Part shown: one piece after another, positions 61,299 to 64,000 of the stretch
How the letters are laid out: each line of letters begins with the position of its first letter
How positions within the stretch are numbered: the stretch's first letter is position 1
NCBI GenBank assembly: GCA_964619265.1
Contig: CAZUCE010000007.1
Coordinates: 1 to 64,000 of the forward strand
Source: CAZUCE01 sp964619265
GTDB lineage: Bacteria; Planctomycetota; UBA1135; GCA-002686595
DNA: 64,000 nucleotides
Direction of reading: 5' to 3'
Notes under the pieces: generated by a model
What the model was told of the DNA's origin: nothing
What the model saw: only the letters and a program-made list of their open reading frames with translations
The model's database searches: none
Program-made: the position numbers and the translations under genes

Positions 61299-62105
61299 CC
61301 TCGCTCTCGGCTGCCGCTGGCGCCCTCATCCGGACGTGGTTCGCACCGGCGAGCCGCGTCCGGTTTGCGTTGCGGGGCGCAGCCGATCAACCAGCGACAT
61401 CCCTGCCAAAGCGCTTGCCCAAGTGGACCAAGTGCCTTCGAGCCGCGGTCCTTTCCGATTCGCAGGTCTGTTCGGGTGTTGGGTAGCCTGATCGGGCGAC
61501 CCAGCCTGCCGCACCCGGAAGAGACCGCGGGACTTGACGTCGACTTGCGCTGCGCCTTGGCCGTGGCCGAGTCCCCGGCGACCCGTCCAGCTCCGGGAGA
61601 GTCGCGCGCCCCCTCGGCCGCTTCCCGTGCTGTCGGTGGGGGGGGTACGCCCGACAGGATTCGAACCTGTGACCTCTTGCTCCGGAGGCAAGCGCTCTAT
61701 CCAGCTGAGCTACGGGCGCCTGGTGAGTCCCCCGAGTGCTCGGCGGACCGGCCACGCGGGGCCGCGCAGTATTCCGAGCGAGGGACCAGCTAGCAAGGGA
61801 GCAGGCGCGCCGAATCAGGACGGCTGGAAGGGGGGTGCGGGATTACCCCTATACGGGCATCGCCGAGCGACCCAGAGGCCGGCTTAGGGCGTGCAGAGTC
61901 CTCCCTACGGGTCCCCCCCGACAGTTTTTGTACGGAACAGGGAACCGGGTTGCCCTGACTCACTATGAATCGCCTACAAGGGTTCGTTCCGTTTCTGCGA
62001 GCCTCCCCTTGGCCCAGGCGCCCGGAGGCCCCCTCGGTGGCTTCACCGGTGGCCTCTCCCGCGCCAGGCACTCCCACACGATTTCCCGAGGGAACGCCCC
62101 TTTCA
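61299..62105. other. intergenic stretch holding tRNA-Arg
   Basis: About 800 bases. It holds the reverse-strand tRNA-Arg(CCG) at 61646-61719. Several small open frames overlap the tRNA and are not real. Sequence 61965-62105 continues the frame of the gene starting at 62106 and may belong to it. Confidence 0.6.
61646..61719 (-). tRNA. tRNA-Arg (anticodon CCG)
   Basis: On the reverse strand the acceptor GCGCCCG pairs with CGGGCGT (one G-T pair at the end), followed by discriminator A. The D-arm is GCTCAGCTGGATAGAGC, the anticodon stem CTTGC/GCAAG frames the loop CTCCGGA with anticodon CCG, and the T-arm ACAGGTTCGAATCCTGT is perfect. The 3' CCA is not encoded. Reads CGG (and possibly serves the many Arg codons of this high-GC genome). 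Confidence 0.97.
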
Positions 62106-63035
62106 ATGCCCGATCTTCGCACCCGCCCCGCCGACCCGTTTCAGGCCCCCCAGATTTGCGCTTCCCGCGCCGGTCTGAGCGGTTGGCTCCTGGCCGTTCC
62201 GGCCACGGCATTTTTGGGTTGGGTTCTCGGAGCTGCTCCTGAGCTAGGAGCCGTCGCGGGTGGCTCGACCTCCGACCTGGATGGTGACGGACTAACCGAC
62301 ATCCAAGAGGTTGTGCTGGGTTCGAAGGTCGACGAAGCGGATAGCGATGGAGATGGGCTGCGCGACCTCGAAGAAATCGCTCGGCAGCTCGACCCGCTGA
62401 CTCCCGATGCGCCTACGTCGGCGGACCTCGGCGTAGGCTTCGCCGTTCGGGCCACCGGCGGCGTGTTTTATCTGACGACCGCGGTCTTCGTTCCCGACGG
62501 AGATCTCACCAATGTCGAGCTTGAGCTGGGCCTTTACTTCGAGGGCATGCTCTTCCCGCTCTCCCCGGCCGACTACCTGCCGTTGTCCGAGAGCTTCGCG
62601 GAAGGCGGTGAGGGCGTGGATTCCGAGGTCGTGGCATTCTCCTTCCCGATTCCTGAATTCCTGCTGCAATCGGTGGGATCCCTCGGGTTCTACGCGACGA
62701 CCTCGCCCCAGGGGGTCCCGGTGACCTCGGCCGCGGTGGCCAATCTCACGACGGCAGCCGGGGTCACGGCCCTTCGCCGGGTCACCCAGGGGCCGAGCGG
62801 CCCGGGCATTTCGATCCTGCCGATTTCGCCTCCCGGCGACTTGCCTTCGTCCTTCACCCCGAACGAGGTCTGCTTCCAAGAGACGGTTCTGATCGGCGTG
62901 GAAAACAACGTGCAGCTCTTCCAGGTGACCGACGCCGGCTGCGTCCCCAGCACGAGCGTTTGCACCCCCGGATGTGCGCTGACGGCCGGGGGCACGGTCC
63001 AATTGTTGGACCCCCTCGCTCTGATCGGCGGCTGA
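62106..63035 (+). CDS. exported protein with TSP3-type calcium-binding repeats
   Basis: A 309-residue protein. After a 25-residue basic N-terminus a hydrophobic signal (GWLLAVPATAFLGWVLGAAP) leads to two thrombospondin type 3-like calcium loops: DLDGDGLTDIQEVVLG and DSDGDGLRDLEEIARQLDP, about residues 56-98. A beta-rich C-terminal domain without obvious enzyme motif follows, with Cys residues clustered near the end (CVPSTSVCTPGC). It may be a surface adhesin or structural protein. The frame is open to an earlier ATG at 61965; ATG 62106 fits better as signal start. Confidence 0.75.
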   Translation: MPDLRTRPADPFQAPQICASRAGLSGWLLAVPATAFLGWVLGAAPELGAVAGGSTSDLDGDGLTDIQEVVLGSKVDEADSDGDGLRDLEEIARQLDPLTPDAPTSADLGVGFAVRATGGVFYLTTAVFVPDGDLTNVELELGLYFEGMLFPLSPADYLPLSESFAEGGEGVDSEVVAFSFPIPEFLLQSVGSLGFYATTSPQGVPVTSAAVANLTTAAGVTALRRVTQGPSGPGISILPISPPGDLPSSFTPNEVCFQETVLIGVENNVQLFQVTDAGCVPSTSVCTPGCALTAGGTVQLLDPLALIGG

Positions 63036-63401
63036 TGGCCTCTGGCGCTGGCTGCTGGAGCTCGGGCGCTTCGGCGAGGATTCCCGTTCCGGTCACGCAG
63101 GGCCCTCGGTCTAGGCCAGCGGGCGCTCCTCGCCAGGCGCCTAGCAGCGGCAGGCTGTCCGCAGGCGGAGTTCGGAGTCCTCGGGTCCGCTAGCCCTCAC
63201 GGCCCAAGGGGCGGCCCTGAGGCCCCTGGGGGCCGCCACGAAGCTCCGGAGGGTCCTCGCCAGGTGCCCATTCCGAGAGAGGTAGGCTTCAAGGCCTGGA
63301 ATTGGGCCGCTCTTGGGAACTTGATCCCCTGCAGACACGTCTTCTCCACACACCCGAGTTCTGCCAAGGGTGTCCACTAGGGCAGGAAGCCCCTCCCCCC
63401 A
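63036..63401. other. intergenic stretch before the ECF sigma gene
   Basis: 366 bases without a gene. A perfect 8-bp hairpin GGCGGCCC (63210-63217) and GGGCCGCC (63230-63237) with a 12-base loop could end transcription of the preceding gene. No promoter clear. Confidence 0.5.
63210..63237 (+). terminator. terminator-like hairpin upstream of the ECF sigma gene
   Basis: GGCGGCCC (63210-63217) and GGGCCGCC (63230-63237) form 8 perfect base pairs around a 12-base loop, but no T-run follows. It lies 175 bases after the TSP3-repeat gene. Confidence 0.35.
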
Positions 63402-64000
63402 ATGCTGAACCCCGACCCCGATCGCGAGCTTGTTCTCGCCTGCCAAGCCCAGCCCATCGATGGGCTCGATGGGGCTTTTGGGGAACTGTATGGCCGGTTT
63501 CGCGACCGGGTCTACAACGTCTGCTACCGGATCACGGGCAACCCGAGCGATGCGCTCGATGCGAGTCAGGAGACGTTCGGAACTTTGTGCCGAAAGATTG
63601 GTGACTTCCGCTTCCAATCGCGTTTCTCCAGTTGGGTCTACCGAATCGCTGTCAACGCCTCGATCGACCTGAAGCGCCGCAACCGCTCGCGGCGCCTGGC
63701 TTCCCTCGATGCGGTCTCCGACAGTTTCGGAGACGACGAGGCCGGGCGCTTCGATGTCCGCGACGTGGACATCGAAATGCCGAGCCAGGCTGCCTCCCGC
63801 CGCGAGCTGGAATCCGAGATTCAGCGCGCGATCACGCGTCTGTCTCCCAAGCTCCGGGCGATCACCGTCCTGCGCTACATCGAATCCCTCAGCTACGACC
63901 AAATCGCCGAGACCTTGCAGATCAGCCTCGGGACGGTGAAGTCCCGTCTGGCTCGCGCGCATGCCGCGCTCGATCGCGAACTCTCGCCGGTCCTCGACAA
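63402..64000 (+). CDS. ECF-type RNA polymerase sigma factor (truncated by window end)
   Basis: The frame starts at ATG 63402 and is open to the last base, so the C-terminus is missing. Sigma-2 region: FGELYGRFRDRVYNVCYRIT and DALDASQETFGTLCRKIGDF, with RFSSWVYRIAVNASIDLKRR as the core-binding and -10 part. Region 4: LSPKLRAITVLRYIESLSYD and QIAETLQISLGTVKSRLARA, the helix-turn-helix for the -35 element. It resembles the large planctomycete ECF families, whose partners are often fused or distant; no anti-sigma factor is visible before the window ends. Confidence 0.9.
   Translation, partial: MLNPDPDRELVLACQAQPIDGLDGAFGELYGRFRDRVYNVCYRITGNPSDALDASQETFGTLCRKIGDFRFQSRFSSWVYRIAVNASIDLKRRNRSRRLASLDAVSDSFGDDEAGRFDVRDVDIEMPSQAASRRELESEIQRAITRLSPKLRAITVLRYIESLSYDQIAETLQISLGTVKSRLARAHAALDRELSPVLD

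Noticed and set aside
61365..61793. Small forward-strand frame across the tRNA
   Set aside because: It reads through the tRNA-Arg; not a gene.

Overview
The window is high-GC, densely packed DNA from a Gram-negative-type bacterium, most likely a planctomycete (Planctomycetota). Evidence: a flagellar rod/ring/hook-junction operon with P- and L-ring genes; a GmhA-type sedoheptulose-7-phosphate isomerase and a heptosyltransferase-like GT9 enzyme; very large secreted proteins built of FG-GAP, ELWxxDGT, CBM9/PA14/beta-propeller/DUF1080 and alpha-2-macroglobulin modules; and C-terminal sorting-like domains that I associate with planctomycete secreted proteins. The lineage call is inference from gene style; there is no rRNA in the window.

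Layout. 1-4.4 kb: mixed housekeeping and unknown genes (UDG-family protein, small basic winged-helix-like protein, GST, HAD phosphatase). 4.6-14.3 kb: flagellar operon flgF-flgG-flgA-flgH-flgI-flgJ-flgN-flgK-flgL plus a small unknown gene. It is preceded by a good sigma-54-type -24/-12 element and by inverted repeats that could bind an enhancer protein. 14.4-18 kb: GNAT acetyltransferase, FabH-like ketosynthase and an FG-GAP repeat protein interrupted by an in-frame TGA. 18-20.7 kb: gene-poor, holding one hypothetical anchored protein flanked by diverged copies of an intergenic repeat. 20.7-29 kb: DEAD-box helicase, 2OG-Fe dioxygenase, DUF309 protein, GmhA, soluble transhydrogenase, and an egtB-egtD ergothioneine pair. 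29-38.2 kb: two giant reverse-strand exported proteins (ELWxxDGT repeats; alpha-2-macroglobulin). 38.4-43.4 kb: HDAC-like deacetylase, beta-barrel protein, a 14-bp tandem repeat, a selenocysteine-type HMA lipoprotein, and a small chemotaxis island (receiver protein, two CheC/CheX-like proteins, remnant of a second receiver). 43.4-49.3 kb: radical SAM and GT9 (reverse), purF and GT4 (forward). 49.3-58.4 kb: a decayed secreted-protein fragment, a 1312-residue four-module exported protein, an M29-like metallopeptidase and two tandem carboxypeptidase-regulatory-like proteins. 58.4-64 kb: SGNH-like hydrolase, B12-type radical SAM, tRNA-Arg(CCG), a TSP3-type calcium-binding protein and an ECF sigma factor cut by the window end.

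Most notable observation: two unrelated genes, the FG-GAP protein (TGA at 16991) and the HMA lipoprotein (TGA at 40945), are each interrupted by one in-frame TGA at a spot where a redox or metal-binding Cys is expected. In both, a perfect stem-loop with a G in the first two loop bases lies 19-26 nt downstream, the geometry of a bacterial SECIS element. The sequence therefore argues that this organism decodes UGA as selenocysteine and that both are exported selenoproteins, which ordinary gene calling would split or truncate. The selABCD genes are not in the window, so this remains to be confirmed from the rest of the genome.
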